The notes: a model not told the origin generated them from the sequence alone. Counted from the stretch's first letter, positions 19,181-28,731 are shown. The stretch: 64,000 nucleotides of DNA from an uncultured Elioraea sp. (GCA_938010425.1 CALLUO010000027.1:1-64000); one strand, 5' to 3'. Numbers and translations: made by a program.

Positions 19181-19202
19181 GCGCACGGCGGGCTTGGGGA
19201 AA

Positions 19203-19760
19203 ATGACCATGCAGGGACCGCTCTACCCGTTCTCCGGCAAGCTGCCAGAGATCGACCCCACCGCCTGGATTGCGCCGACGGCGGCGGTGATCGGCGACGT
19301 CGTTATCGGGGCCGGCAGTTCGATCTGGTTCCACTGCGTTGTGCGCGGCGACGTCAATCGCGTGCGCATTGGTGCGCGCACCAACGTGCAGGACGGTACC
19401 ATCATCCACGTCAACCGCGAAACCCACCCGTGTGTGATTGGAGACGAGGTGACCATTGGCCACATGGCGATCGTGCATGCCTGCACACTCAAGGACCGCG
19501 CCTTCGTCGGCATGGGAGCGATTGTGCTGGATGGCGCGGTGATCGAGGAAGGGGGCATGCTAGCTGCTGGAGGCGTTCTACCGCCCGGCAGGGTCATTCC
19601 GCGCGGAGAATTGTGGGCTGGCGCGCCCGCACAGTTCATGCGCAAGCTCGACCGGCCGACCGACGCCTTCTTCGAGAACACGGCTTCGCACTATGCCGAT
19701 TTGGCGACTCGCTACCGGATGGAGTATCGCGCGCGCGCCTTGGGCAAGGTAGCGGAATGA
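19203..19760 (+). CDS. gamma carbonic anhydrase family protein
   Basis: A 185-residue left-handed beta-helix protein. Hexapeptide repeats run through most of the length (IAPTAAVIGDVVIGAGSSIW). Three putative metal-ligand histidines are present, in TIIHVNRE and in TIGHMAIVHACTL. Such proteins hydrate CO2 or serve as structural homologues; in mitochondria, relatives attach to complex I. The ATG at 19203 has GGGGA upstream. The stop overlaps the next gene (ATGA). It follows the beta-oxidation enzyme by 22 bp, so the two are likely co-transcribed. Confidence 0.9.
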   Translation: MTMQGPLYPFSGKLPEIDPTAWIAPTAAVIGDVVIGAGSSIWFHCVVRGDVNRVRIGARTNVQDGTIIHVNRETHPCVIGDEVTIGHMAIVHACTLKDRAFVGMGAIVLDGAVIEEGGMLAAGGVLPPGRVIPRGELWAGAPAQFMRKLDRPTDAFFENTASHYADLATRYRMEYRARALGKVAE

Positions 19761-20305
19761 TCCGAAGGCGAGCCGCTCTTGTCACCGCAGCGCTCTTGGC
19801 ACTTGCCGCCTGCGGAGAGGAGCCCGTGGAAAGCATTGTAATCCCGCCCGGCGTGTTCCAGGGCGCGGCCGACCCCCTATTCCAGTCTGCGCAGAATGCG
19901 TTCCACTTGCTCGTTGCCCGCCCGCACGCGTTGATCGACCAGCCAGCGAACGCGGCCTATGCGCTCTTGATGTACGAGATCGCCACTGTCGAGGCCTCGT
20001 CCGGAAGGCTTGCGGATCGCTGGCCCGGGCGGCTGTTGCGCGAGGCGAGGCCCAATTTGCGCGCAGCGGCCGCGATCGCGTCGGACGCAGCCGCGCAGCT
20101 GGTGGTTGAGTCGCTCTGGGCCGCCACCCAGGCGCTGCGGCGCGGCGATGAGGCTGCGGCGCGCGCTGCTCTCGCTCCACCTGTTTCGCTCGACCCGACC
20201 GTGACGCGGGAAAGGCTACAGCGCTTCGAGGTGCCCCGCCAGGTTGTTCGACCTCTACGGGAACTGCGACTGGCCCTGGAGCGCGATGCTGGGCAGCCGG
20301 GCTGA
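19757..20305 (+). CDS. small putative lipoprotein
   Basis: A 182-residue exported protein of unknown function. The N-terminus MIRRRAALVTAALLALAAC is a lipoprotein signal with lipidated Cys19. The mature part is mostly alpha-helical and Ala/Arg/Leu-rich (AYALLMYEIATVEASSGRLA). The ATG overlaps the carbonic anhydrase stop (ATGA), so translation is probably coupled. It ends 22 bp before the end of the convergent phaC gene. I recognise no family. Confidence 0.68.
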   Translation: MIRRRAALVTAALLALAACGEEPVESIVIPPGVFQGAADPLFQSAQNAFHLLVARPHALIDQPANAAYALLMYEIATVEASSGRLADRWPGRLLREARPNLRAAAAIASDAAAQLVVESLWAATQALRRGDEAAARAALAPPVSLDPTVTRERLQRFEVPRQVVRPLRELRLALERDAGQPG

Positions 20306-20327
20306 AACTCCTCTCGTCCGACGACGC

Positions 20328-22124
20328 CTACTGCGCGGTGATGCGGACGTAACTGCCGGGGGCGGGCTCCAACACCGGCAACTCGCCCTCGCCCGGCGTG
20401 CGCGCCTTCACCCGAGCGCGCGACAGCCCGGCCGCCCAGCGTTGCCAGTCCGTCCACCAGGAGCCGGCAAGCTCCGTCGCGCCAGCGAGCCACGCTTCGG
20501 GGTCGGGCGGCAGGTCAGTATTCACCCAGTGGCTGTATTTGCCGGCCTCAGGCGGGTTGACCACGCCGGCGATGTGGCCAGAGGCAGCGAGCACGAAACG
20601 TTTTTTGCCGGCATAGATCTGTGTTGCCTTATAACAGGCCTTCCAAGGCGCGATATGATCCTCGCGCGTGGCCAGAATGTAGGTGGGCACGGCGATCCTT
20701 CGTAGGTCGATCGGCGTGCCGGCGAGGGTGATGCCGCCTGGTTCGACGAGCTTGTTTTCCTGGTACATCTTACGCAGGTAGAATGAGTGCATCGCCGCCG
20801 GCATGCGGGTGGAGTCGGAGTTCCAATAAAGCAAGTCGAACGGAAATGGCTCTTGGCCGAGCAGGTAGTTGTTCACCACGAACGACCAGATCAGGTCATT
20901 GGCGCGCAACATGTTGAACGTCACTGCCATCTCGTGCCCGTCGAGATAGCCGCGCTTATTCATGATCTCTTCGAGCGCCTTCAGCTGCTCCTCGTCGATG
21001 AAGACTGACAATTCCCCTGCTTCAGCGAAATCGACCAGCGTGGTCAAGAAGGTGGCGGAGCGGATGCGCGCATCCTCCTTCGCCGCCATGTGCGCGAGTG
21101 TGCAGGCGAGCAGCGTGCCGCCAAGGCAATAGCCGATAGCGTTGACGTCGCTCTCGCCGGTCGCCTTGCGGATGGCTTCGAGTGCGGCGAGAGGCCCTTC
21201 CAGCATGTAGTCCTCGAAGCTCTTTTGTGCGAGCCGCTCATCCGGGTTCACCCAGGAGATGCAGAACACCGTGTGCCCCTGTGAGACGGCCCAGCGGATA
21301 AAGCTGTTCTTCGGCCGTAAATCGAGGATGTAGTACTTGTTGATCCAGGGGGGGATGATGAGGAGGGGGCGCTTCAGCACCTCTTCCGTTGTCGGCGCGT
21401 ACTGGATGAGCTCGATCAGATCGTTGCGGTAGATGACTGAACCAGGCGTGGTGGCGATGTTTTCGCCCACCTTGAATGCCTCGTAGTCGGTCATCTTGAT
21501 CTGCAGCCGGCCCTTACCCCGCTCGAGGTCGGCAAGCAGATTGTTAAGGCCGCGCACCAAGTTTTCCCCGCCCGTCTCAATCGTGCGGCGCAAGACCTCG
21601 GGGTTGGTCAGCACAAAGTTGGTCGGAGCCATCGCATCGACAAACTGCCGCGTGTAGAAGTCAAGCTTCTGCGCAGTTTTCTCGTCGAGCCCCTCGACCT
21701 GTTTTACCAGCGACTGGATGTAGCGCGCAGAGAGGAGGTAAGACTGCTTGATGAAATCGAAAATCTCGTTCTCGTGCCAGTCCTCGTGGCGAAACCTCCG
21801 GTCGCCGGGCGGGGGCTGAACCACCGGTTCGGCTTCGGCGCCAAGCAGCCGGCGGGCCGTGTTCTGCCAAAGCAGCATATAGTCCTGCCAGAAGGCGACC
21901 TGCGCCTTCATCAGCGCCACCGGGTTGGCCATCAGCCGTGCGGTCATCTCCAGGAAAGCGCCGCCGATGTTGAGTGGATCAAGTCCTGGCAGTGCTCCAT
22001 CGCTCTGGCGTTTGAGAAATTCCATCACGATGCGCTGGCTGCGCCTCGCGATGTCCGCCATGTTGCGGGTGAGCAGGGCTGGGTCTGGCACCTTGAAGGC
22101 CTGCGCGGCCTTATCCTCTGCCAT
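20328..22124 (-). CDS. phaC: class I poly(3-hydroxyalkanoate) synthase
   Basis: A 598-residue granule-bound polymerase that joins 3-hydroxyacyl-CoA units into polyhydroxyalkanoate. The alpha/beta-hydrolase core carries the lipase-like box GYCLGG with nucleophile Cys333; Asp489 (REDHIAPW) and His517 (SGHIAGV) complete the triad. The N-terminal PhaC domain includes NPVALMKAQVAFWQDYMLLW. I set the start at the ATG at 22124, with AAGGA further upstream. It is divergent from the OmpA-like lipoprotein gene, with 44 bp between starts. No phaA, phaB or phaR lies beside it; a phasin gene is at 2783-3214. Confidence 0.95.
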   Translation of the reverse strand: MAEDKAAQAFKVPDPALLTRNMADIARRSQRIVMEFLKRQSDGALPGLDPLNIGGAFLEMTARLMANPVALMKAQVAFWQDYMLLWQNTARRLLGAEAEPVVQPPPGDRRFRHEDWHENEIFDFIKQSYLLSARYIQSLVKQVEGLDEKTAQKLDFYTRQFVDAMAPTNFVLTNPEVLRRTIETGGENLVRGLNNLLADLERGKGRLQIKMTDYEAFKVGENIATTPGSVIYRNDLIELIQYAPTTEEVLKRPLLIIPPWINKYYILDLRPKNSFIRWAVSQGHTVFCISWVNPDERLAQKSFEDYMLEGPLAALEAIRKATGESDVNAIGYCLGGTLLACTLAHMAAKEDARIRSATFLTTLVDFAEAGELSVFIDEEQLKALEEIMNKRGYLDGHEMAVTFNMLRANDLIWSFVVNNYLLGQEPFPFDLLYWNSDSTRMPAAMHSFYLRKMYQENKLVEPGGITLAGTPIDLRRIAVPTYILATREDHIAPWKACYKATQIYAGKKRFVLAASGHIAGVVNPPEAGKYSHWVNTDLPPDPEAWLAGATELAGSWWTDWQRWAAGLSRARVKARTPGEGELPVLEPAPGSYVRITAQ

Positions 22125-22168
22125 CGATGTCGAGCGTCCTTGTCCCTGGTCGGCCGCGGAGATGTGTG

Positions 22169-23260
22169 ATGAGCAAAGACCGTAGTGCCGTGCGCTGGCG
22201 CGATCAAGCAAGCGAGGGCAGGCAGTGGAGGCGCGCGCTCGCTGCATGGCTTGTCCTTCTGCTCGTTACCAGCTGCGGACCGCGGGTCGATCCGCTTGAG
22301 CAGGTCCGCGTCCTCGGCGGGCGCCCGCCGCTCGCCGCTTTGCCGGATGTGCCGGGAGCTGATCGACCGTTTCCAAATCTAGGCACGGTGCCCGTGCGGC
22401 CGGTGCCGCCCTCGCTCGAGGACCGGCGTCGCGTGGCCGAAGCTTTGGTGGCGGATCGTGAGAACGCTCGCCACGTCGGGACGCTGCGGCCCCTGCCTGC
22501 CGCAACCGCGCCCTCTGCTGGGGCAGAAGCAGCAGGTCCGCTGGGCTTCCAGCTGGAGGGCGACAACATCCCCGGCATCGTCTCGCCCAATCCAAGCGTC
22601 GTCGGCCCAAGGTCCGTGCCGCCCATCGCGGGCGCGCCGTCAGCGGCCGTCTCTGCCCCGGCTAGCAAGCGCGAAGCCTTGCCTTCCCCCGCGGCCGAAG
22701 GCGCATTTTCGCCACCGCCAGTGCCCGACCCTCCGTTTGCCCCGCCGCCGCCAGCCAGGCTCGAGCAGGAACCCACCCCCAAAGGGCCGCCGCCTTCCGC
22801 CAAACCCTCATCCTCCTCCGGCGAAGCGATGCCTGCCTCGGTCCCGACGCGTGCTCCGCTGCCAGACGTGTCAGCCCGGGCCAGCGCTTCCGCAGCCGCA
22901 TCCGATCCTTCCGTTTTCATCGACCGCTCCGCCCTGCCGAGGGCTGCAACGCCTGTCGCGCTGCGGGCGGGCGCTGGTGGTTCCGGCGCAGCGATTAGGT
23001 TCGCCGCTGGCTCGGCCATCCTCGCCCAGACCGAGCGCGACACACTAATCGCTGTGGCTCGTATGCGCGGGGCGGCGACGCTGCGCATCCTCGGCTTCGT
23101 CGATGCGGCCGGCGAGGATCTCGGGCTCGCCCTTGCGCGCGCTCAGGCCGTTGCCCAGGCGCTGCGAGCGGCGGGCGTTCCGGCCGAGGCGATCGAGATC
23201 GCTGCCGAGGCCCGCCCTGGCGCTGCGGGTCGCGGCGCGGAAGTCCGGCTGGTATACTGA
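22169..23260 (+). CDS. proline-rich lipoprotein with OmpA-like C-terminal domain
   Basis: A 363-residue envelope protein. The N-terminus has a lipoprotein signal ending LLVTSC with Cys36. A long disordered linker (about 40-270) is rich in Pro, Ala and Ser. The last 85 residues resemble an OmpA peptidoglycan-binding domain: IRFAAGSAILAQTERDTL, then GFVDAAGEDLGLALARAQAV, keeping the Asp and Arg that hold diaminopimelate, although spacing is degenerate. I chose the ATG at 22169 with GGAGA upstream. It is divergent from phaC. The OmpA assignment is moderate. Confidence 0.68.
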   Translation: MSKDRSAVRWRDQASEGRQWRRALAAWLVLLLVTSCGPRVDPLEQVRVLGGRPPLAALPDVPGADRPFPNLGTVPVRPVPPSLEDRRRVAEALVADRENARHVGTLRPLPAATAPSAGAEAAGPLGFQLEGDNIPGIVSPNPSVVGPRSVPPIAGAPSAAVSAPASKREALPSPAAEGAFSPPPVPDPPFAPPPPARLEQEPTPKGPPPSAKPSSSSGEAMPASVPTRAPLPDVSARASASAAASDPSVFIDRSALPRAATPVALRAGAGGSGAAIRFAAGSAILAQTERDTLIAVARMRGAATLRILGFVDAAGEDLGLALARAQAVAQALRAAGVPAEAIEIAAEARPGAAGRGAEVRLVY

Positions 23261-23328
23261 GGTTCTAGGTTGACGAGTCGGGTACGGCTGTGGCCCTCCG
23301 ACCCGAGAGAGCCCCGGAACCGAAGCGC

Positions 23329-24555
23329 ATGCCCGCCGCCCTGAACGAATTCCACCGTATCCGACGCCTGCCGCCCTATGTCTTCGCCGAGGTGAACCGG
23401 CTGAAGGCAGAAGCGCGCAGCCGAGGCGAGGATGTAATCGACCTTGGCATGGGCAATCCAGACAGTGCCGCCCCGCCGCACGTGGTGGCGAAACTCGTTG
23501 AAACGGTAGCCGACCCGCGGGCGCATCGCTACTCGGTCTCGCGCGGAATCCCCGGGCTTCGTCGCGCTCTTGCCGCCTATTACGCGCGCCGCTTCGACGT
23601 CGCGCTCGATCCAGAGACGGAGGTGTGCGTCACGCTTGGCTCGAAGGAAGGGCTCGCCAATCTGGCGCAGGCGATCACCTCTCCGGGAGACGTGATCCTT
23701 GTCCCCAACCCTTCCTACCCGATCCATCAGTTCGGTTTCGTCATCGCCGGGGCTGCGGTGCGCTCCATCCCGCACGAGCCGGGAGAGGAGATGTTGCGCG
23801 CGCTCGATCGCGCGGTCATCCACTCTGTGCCAAAGCCGACGGCTCTGATCGTTAACTTCCCTTCGAACCCGACCGCGCTCACCGCTTCGCTCGACTTTTA
23901 CCGAGAAGTCGTCTCCTTTGCCCGCCGGCACGAGGTGTTCGTCATCTCCGACCTGGCTTACGCCGAAATCTATTTCGAAGGCGAACCGCCACCCTCCATC
24001 CTTGCCGTACCCGGGGCGAAGGACATCGCTGTCGAGTTTACCTCGATGTCGAAGACCTACTCGATGGCGGGCTGGCGGATTGGCTTTGCAGCTGGCAACC
24101 CGCGTCTGATCGCAGCGCTGGCCCGCGTGAAGTCCTATCTCGACTACGGCGCTTTCACACCGATCCAAGTCGCCGCGGTGGCCGCCCTGAACGGCCCGCA
24201 GGATTGTGTGGCCGAACTGCGCGCCCTCTATCGCGAACGGCGCGACGTGCTCATACGCGGCCTGGCCGCCGCCGGCTGGGAGGTGCCGGCCCCCGCTGCT
24301 TCGATGTTTGCCTGGGCACCCATCCCGCCTCGCTTTCGCCACTTGGGCAGTCTCGAGTTCGCCAAGCTCCTGCTCGATCGCGCCAAGGTCGCGGTCAGCC
24401 CCGGTGTGGGGTTTGGCGAGCATGGGGATGGGCATGTGCGCATCGCGCTCGTCGAAAACACGCAGCGCATCCGCCAGGCCTGCCGGGCCATCCGCGCCTT
24501 CCTGCAGAGCACGAACCAAGCTTGCAGGCCCTCAGAGGTTGAGACGGCGGCATGA
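23329..24555 (+). CDS. class I/II PLP-dependent aminotransferase (LL-DAP aminotransferase/AlaC-like)
   Basis: A 408-residue fold-type I aminotransferase. The PLP lysine is Lys242 in TSMSKTYSMAGWRIGF; FNFPSNPT-like IVNFPSNPTALT and DLAYAEIYF form the cofactor pocket. In gene order and sequence it matches the group annotated as LL-diaminopimelate or alanine aminotransferase (AlaC). I chose the ATG at 23329; a GTG at 23290 is in frame but adds a non-conserved extension. The stop overlaps hom (ATGA), linking it to aspartate-family amino acid synthesis. The true amino donor and acceptor are not decidable here. Confidence 0.88.
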   Translation: MPAALNEFHRIRRLPPYVFAEVNRLKAEARSRGEDVIDLGMGNPDSAAPPHVVAKLVETVADPRAHRYSVSRGIPGLRRALAAYYARRFDVALDPETEVCVTLGSKEGLANLAQAITSPGDVILVPNPSYPIHQFGFVIAGAAVRSIPHEPGEEMLRALDRAVIHSVPKPTALIVNFPSNPTALTASLDFYREVVSFARRHEVFVISDLAYAEIYFEGEPPPSILAVPGAKDIAVEFTSMSKTYSMAGWRIGFAAGNPRLIAALARVKSYLDYGAFTPIQVAAVAALNGPQDCVAELRALYRERRDVLIRGLAAAGWEVPAPAASMFAWAPIPPRFRHLGSLEFAKLLLDRAKVAVSPGVGFGEHGDGHVRIALVENTQRIRQACRAIRAFLQSTNQACRPSEVETAA

Positions 24556-25847
24556 CCGGGGCTCCGCTGCGCGTTGGCCTCGCCGGGCTTGGCACGGTGG
24601 GTGCGGCAACGCTTCGCCTGCTGCGCGCCAACGCCTCCCTTATCGCAGCACGCGCCGGACGGCCGATCGTGCCGGTCGCCGTCTCGGCGCGGGATCGTGG
24701 CAAGGATCGCGACGTGGCGCTCGATGGGCTCGCTTGGTTCCAGGACCCTGTGGCGCTTGCCCGCGACCCGTCGGTCGAGGTTCTGGTCGAGGTGATCGGC
24801 GGAGCTGATGGTCCGGCCCGCGCGGCGGTGGAGGCCGCACTCGACGCCGGTAAGCCGGTGGTGACCGCGAATAAGGCGATGCTCGCGCTGCACGGTGCAG
24901 ACCTCGCTGCGCGGGCGGAGCGTGCCGGGGCGGCCCTGGCTTTTGAGGCGGCAGTCGCGGGCGGCATTCCCGCCATCAAGGCGCTGCGCGAAGGGCTCGC
25001 CGCCAACCGCGTGCTGCGCATCGCCGGCATTCTCAACGGCACGTCGAACTACATCCTGACCGCGATGCGGGATTCGGGCCGAGCATTTGCCGACGTGCTC
25101 GCTGAAGCGCAGGCCTTGGGCTACGCTGAGGCCGATCCGTCTTTCGACATCGACGGGGTGGATGCCGCGCACAAGCTCGCCATCCTCTCTGGCCTCGCCT
25201 TCGGCCGCCCTCTCGACTTCGCCTCGCTTTTCGTCGAGGGCATCAGGGGCATCACCGATCTCGACATTCGTTTCGCACGCGAACTCGGCTACGTGATCCG
25301 CCTCGTCGGCATCGCAGAGGAGACCGCCGCGGGTGTGGCGGCACGCGTTCACCCTGCGCTGGTGCCCGAAACTTCACCGTTCGCGCATGTCGACGGCGTG
25401 TTCAATGCGGTGATGATCGAGGGCGATCACGCAGGGCGCGTCATTCTGGAGGGGCGTGGCGCAGGAGGAGGGCCGACCGCTTCTGCGGTGGTTGCCGACC
25501 TGATCGACATTGCGCGCAGCCGGCGCACGCCGACTTGGGGACGCAGTGCCGCGGGCCTCGAGCCGGTGGCCGCTGTGCCCATCGCGCATCGCTTCGGGGC
25601 TGCTTATCTTCGTTTGATGGTTGTTGACCGCCCAGGGGTGATTGCCGAGGTTTCAGCCGTGCTGCGCGACCATGCGGTGAGCCTCGAGAGCATGCTGCAG
25701 CGCGGCCGGTCTCCGGGCGAGACGGTTCCCGTTGTGTTGACGACGCATCCGTGCGAGGAGGCAGCATTTTCTGCGGCGGTGGCCCGCATCGCCTCGCTCG
25801 GCGCAGTGGTGGAGCGGCCCACCGTGATCAGGATCGAAACCCTCTGA
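24552..25847 (+). CDS. hom: homoserine dehydrogenase
   Basis: A 431-residue enzyme that reduces aspartate semialdehyde to homoserine for threonine and methionine synthesis. The NAD(P) fold is RVGLAGLGTVGAATLRLL (7-24). KPVVTANKAMLA and the catalytic region GILNGTSNYILTAM follow, with AEADPSFDIDGVDAAHKLAI. A C-terminal ACT domain (about 350-431, RLMVVDRPGVIAEVSAVLRD) suggests feedback control by threonine. It overlaps the upstream aminotransferase by 4 bp and precedes glpX. Confidence 0.95.
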   Translation: MTGAPLRVGLAGLGTVGAATLRLLRANASLIAARAGRPIVPVAVSARDRGKDRDVALDGLAWFQDPVALARDPSVEVLVEVIGGADGPARAAVEAALDAGKPVVTANKAMLALHGADLAARAERAGAALAFEAAVAGGIPAIKALREGLAANRVLRIAGILNGTSNYILTAMRDSGRAFADVLAEAQALGYAEADPSFDIDGVDAAHKLAILSGLAFGRPLDFASLFVEGIRGITDLDIRFARELGYVIRLVGIAEETAAGVAARVHPALVPETSPFAHVDGVFNAVMIEGDHAGRVILEGRGAGGGPTASAVVADLIDIARSRRTPTWGRSAAGLEPVAAVPIAHRFGAAYLRLMVVDRPGVIAEVSAVLRDHAVSLESMLQRGRSPGETVPVVLTTHPCEEAAFSAAVARIASLGAVVERPTVIRIETL

Positions 25848-25885
25848 GAGGGGTGAGCGAGTAGGTTCGGGAAGGAAACGAGCTC

Positions 25886-26911
25886 ATGAGCGAAACCGCG
25901 ACATCTGCGCGAGTCTTTGCTGCAGGCGGCGATGCGCCCGATGCCCGCCACATCGACCGCAACCTTGCCCTTGAACTCGTGCGCGTCACCGAAGCCGCCG
26001 CACTTGCCGCCTCGCGGCTGATGGGCCGCGGCGACGAGAAAGCCGCCGACCAAGCAGCTGTGGATGCGATGCGGCGTGCCTTCGACACGGTTGCGATCGA
26101 CGGCACGGTGGTGATCGGGGAGGGTGAGCGGGATGAGGCGCCGATGCTCTACATCGGCGAGAAGGTCGGCTGCGGCGGTATGAAGGCCGATATCGCTCTC
26201 GACCCGCTTGAAGGAACGACCATCACCGCCAAGGGTGGCAACAACGCACTCGCTGTGGTGGCGCTGGCCGAAGCGGGCAATTTTCTCAATGCACCCGACG
26301 TCTACATGGAGAAGATCGCGGTCGGCGGTGGGCTGCCGGAGGGCATCGTCGATCTCGACGCCACACCGGAGCAAAATCTGAAGGAGGTGGCGAAGGCGAA
26401 GCGCATGGCGGTTTCAGACCTTGTCGTCTGTATCCTCGACCGTCCGCGGCACGCGGAGTTGATCAAGGCGGTGCGGGCGGCCGGGGCGCGGATCATGCTG
26501 ATCAGCGACGGCGACGTGTCTGGCGTGATCGCGACTTGCCAGCCGGAGAGTGGCATCGACGTCTATATGGGTACGGGCGGTGCGCCCGAGGGCGTGCTCG
26601 CTGCCGCTGCTCTGCGCTGCATCGGCGGCCAGATCCAGGGCCGGCTCGTCTTCCGCACCGAAGAGGAAAAGGCGCGTGCGCGGCGGATGGGCATCACCGA
26701 CCTTTCGCGCAAGTATACCACCGAAGAGATGGCACGTGGCGACGTGATGTTCGCTGCTACCGGCGTGACCAACGGGGCGATGCTGCGCGGCGTGCGCCGC
26801 TTCAGCGGCGGGGCCATCACCCACTCTCTGGTGATGCGTTCCAAATCGGGCACGGTACGTTACATCGAGGCGCACCACAACTTCACGCGCAAGCTCTGGA
26901 TGGGCGGCTGA
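25886..26911 (+). CDS. glpX: class II fructose-1,6-bisphosphatase
   Basis: A 341-residue, Li-sensitive type phosphatase that converts fructose 1,6-bisphosphate to fructose 6-phosphate in gluconeogenesis; some relatives also act on sedoheptulose bisphosphate. Motifs seen are VVIGEGERDEAPML, ALDPLEGTT (Asp106 and Glu109 as metal ligands), and YMGTGGAPEGVLAAAAL. The ATG at 25886 has GGAAGGAAA upstream. It sits between hom and recJ, 38 bp and 7 bp away respectively, an order conserved in many alphaproteobacteria. Confidence 0.95.
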   Translation: MSETATSARVFAAGGDAPDARHIDRNLALELVRVTEAAALAASRLMGRGDEKAADQAAVDAMRRAFDTVAIDGTVVIGEGERDEAPMLYIGEKVGCGGMKADIALDPLEGTTITAKGGNNALAVVALAEAGNFLNAPDVYMEKIAVGGGLPEGIVDLDATPEQNLKEVAKAKRMAVSDLVVCILDRPRHAELIKAVRAAGARIMLISDGDVSGVIATCQPESGIDVYMGTGGAPEGVLAAAALRCIGGQIQGRLVFRTEEEKARARRMGITDLSRKYTTEEMARGDVMFAATGVTNGAMLRGVRRFSGGAITHSLVMRSKSGTVRYIEAHHNFTRKLWMGG

Positions 26912-26918
26912 GGCGATC

Positions 26919-28682
26919 GTGCACGGTTGTCCAGCGGGGAGCGACAACCGTTCCTTCTCCGGGCGGCCCTGGCAGGACCGCACCGCAGATACCGCAACCA
27001 CACTGCGCTTTGCACAGCGTCACGGCTTGCCCGAACTGCTCGCTGGTGTGATCGTCGCGCGCGGTGTGGCGGAGGCCGACCTCGCGCGTTATCTCAGCCC
27101 ACGGCTGAAGGACTGGCTGCCGGATCCGTCCTCCTTGCCCGGTATGGACGCGCTCGCCGATCGTCTCGCTTGGGCGGTGCGGCACGAGGAGACGGTCGCG
27201 CTGTTCGGCGATTACGATGTCGACGGTCAGGCGGCGGTCGCTCTTCTCGCGCGTGTCCTCGCCACTTTCGGGGTTCGCGTGCTGCACGCCGTGCCGCACC
27301 GTCTGCGCGACGGGTACGGGCCGAACGAGCGCGCGTTCCGCGACTTTGTCGCCGCGGGAGCGAGGGTGATTGTCTGTCTCGATTGCGGGTCGACTGCACC
27401 GGGGCCAATCGCTGCCATCGCCAATGAGGCGGACGTGCTTGTGCTCGATCACCACCGAGCCGACGGCCCGCCGCCAGGAGTTCATGCCCATGTCAATCCG
27501 AACACACCGCCCGTCGCAGAGGCACTGAGCACGCTGTGCGCCACTGCACTCGCCTTTCTCGCAGCTGTGGCAACCAACCGCGAACTTCGCCGCGCGGGCT
27601 TTGCGCGCGCGGTGAGCAACGGGGTGTTGCTTGATCTCGTCGATCTCGTGGCACTGGCCACCGTGGCAGACGTGATGCCGCTTGTCGGCCTCAATCGCGC
27701 GTTCGTTGCGCGCGGCGTCGAGGTGATGCGGCGAAGCCCCAGGCCCGGCCTTGCGGCACTTGCGACCGTCTCTGGGGTCGGGATCGAGACGATCGATGCG
27801 GAAGCGATCGGTTATGCGTTGGCGCCGCGGCTGAACGCTGCAGGGCGGCTTGATGACGCGGGGATCGGGGTCGCGCTGTTGATGACGGAGGATGCGCGCG
27901 AGGCGCAGTCGCTGGCGCAACGGCTTGATCGGTTGAACCGCGACCGCCAGGCGATCGAGGCAGCGGTTGTCGAGGCTGCCTTGGTCGAGGCCGAACGCCA
28001 GGTTGCGGTGGGCCGATCCGTTCTCGTTGTCGCTGGAAAAGGCTGGCACCCTGGCGTGGTGGGCATCGTTGCGGGGCGAGTGCGCGAACGCTTTGGCCGG
28101 CCGGCGGTGGCTCTGGCGTTGGACGGCGAGACGGCGGTGGGCTCGGGCCGGTCCGTACCGGGTTTCGATCTTGGGGCGGCGATCGGCGCCCTGGTGCGCC
28201 AGGGCCTCGTTGTAAAGGGCGGCGGGCATGCCGCTGCCGCTGGGGTCACACTTGCGGCGTCGCGGCTTGGTGCGTTTGCTGAAGCGCTCGATGCCGCTTG
28301 GGGCGTGACAGGCGAGGTGCAGGAGCCGGTGGTCATCGAGGGCCGCTGCCAGATCGAGGGGGTGACTCTCGAGGTTGCGCACGCTTTGGCGCGGCTTGGG
28401 CCTTTTGGCCCCGGTAACGCTGAGCCTTTGGTGGAGGTCGCCGGGCGGGTCGCGTCCGTCGCTGCGGTAGGGGCAGGGGGAGCGCATCTGCGCGTGATTC
28501 TTGCTGGCGAGGGCGGGGGCCGGCTTGCGGCAATCGCTTTCCGCGCCGGCGGCACTCCGCTCGCTCAGGGGCTTGCGGCAGCGCGCGGCGGATTGGTGCG
28601 CGTGGCCGCAGCCTTGCGGCCTGACCGGTTCCATGGCAGCGAAGCGGTTGGCTTGCGTTTGGTTGATGCCGCCTGCGCCTGA
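26919..28682 (+). CDS. recJ: single-stranded-DNA-specific exonuclease RecJ
   Basis: A 587-residue 5'-3' exonuclease for recombination and mismatch repair. The DHH-family metal motifs are intact: DYDVDG (98-103), CLDCGS and DHHRADG (177-183). The DHHA1 domain contains GKGWHPGVVGIVAGR and VKGGGHAAAAGVTL. A C-terminal OB-like domain has GPFGPGNAEPLV. The reading frame opens with GTG at 26919, 7 bp after glpX. The tRNA-Glu gene follows 49 bp later. Confidence 0.94.
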   Translation: MHGCPAGSDNRSFSGRPWQDRTADTATTLRFAQRHGLPELLAGVIVARGVAEADLARYLSPRLKDWLPDPSSLPGMDALADRLAWAVRHEETVALFGDYDVDGQAAVALLARVLATFGVRVLHAVPHRLRDGYGPNERAFRDFVAAGARVIVCLDCGSTAPGPIAAIANEADVLVLDHHRADGPPPGVHAHVNPNTPPVAEALSTLCATALAFLAAVATNRELRRAGFARAVSNGVLLDLVDLVALATVADVMPLVGLNRAFVARGVEVMRRSPRPGLAALATVSGVGIETIDAEAIGYALAPRLNAAGRLDDAGIGVALLMTEDAREAQSLAQRLDRLNRDRQAIEAAVVEAALVEAERQVAVGRSVLVVAGKGWHPGVVGIVAGRVRERFGRPAVALALDGETAVGSGRSVPGFDLGAAIGALVRQGLVVKGGGHAAAAGVTLAASRLGAFAEALDAAWGVTGEVQEPVVIEGRCQIEGVTLEVAHALARLGPFGPGNAEPLVEVAGRVASVAAVGAGGAHLRVILAGEGGGRLAAIAFRAGGTPLAQGLAAARGGLVRVAAALRPDRFHGSEAVGLRLVDAACA

Positions 28683-28731
28683 GCGTGCTTGCATCCGAGC
28701 TGCGAGCAGGTTACGCGGCAAAGGCAAAGAC

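Noticed and set aside
17195-19210. Long minus-strand open frame of 671 codons opposite the beta-oxidation gene
   Set aside because: It mirrors the plus-strand gene codon for codon in a GC-rich genome, has no recognisable domain, and the plus strand encodes a complete FadB/FadJ-type enzyme.
28689-28716. Promoter for tRNA-Glu (TTGCAT, 16-base spacer, TTACGC)
   Set aside because: The -10 box matches consensus at only one base; the tRNA may be read from the recJ transcript.
26883-28727. Long minus-strand open frame of 614 codons opposite recJ
   Set aside because: Shadow of recJ: no start context, biased composition, no motif; the plus strand has all RecJ motifs.
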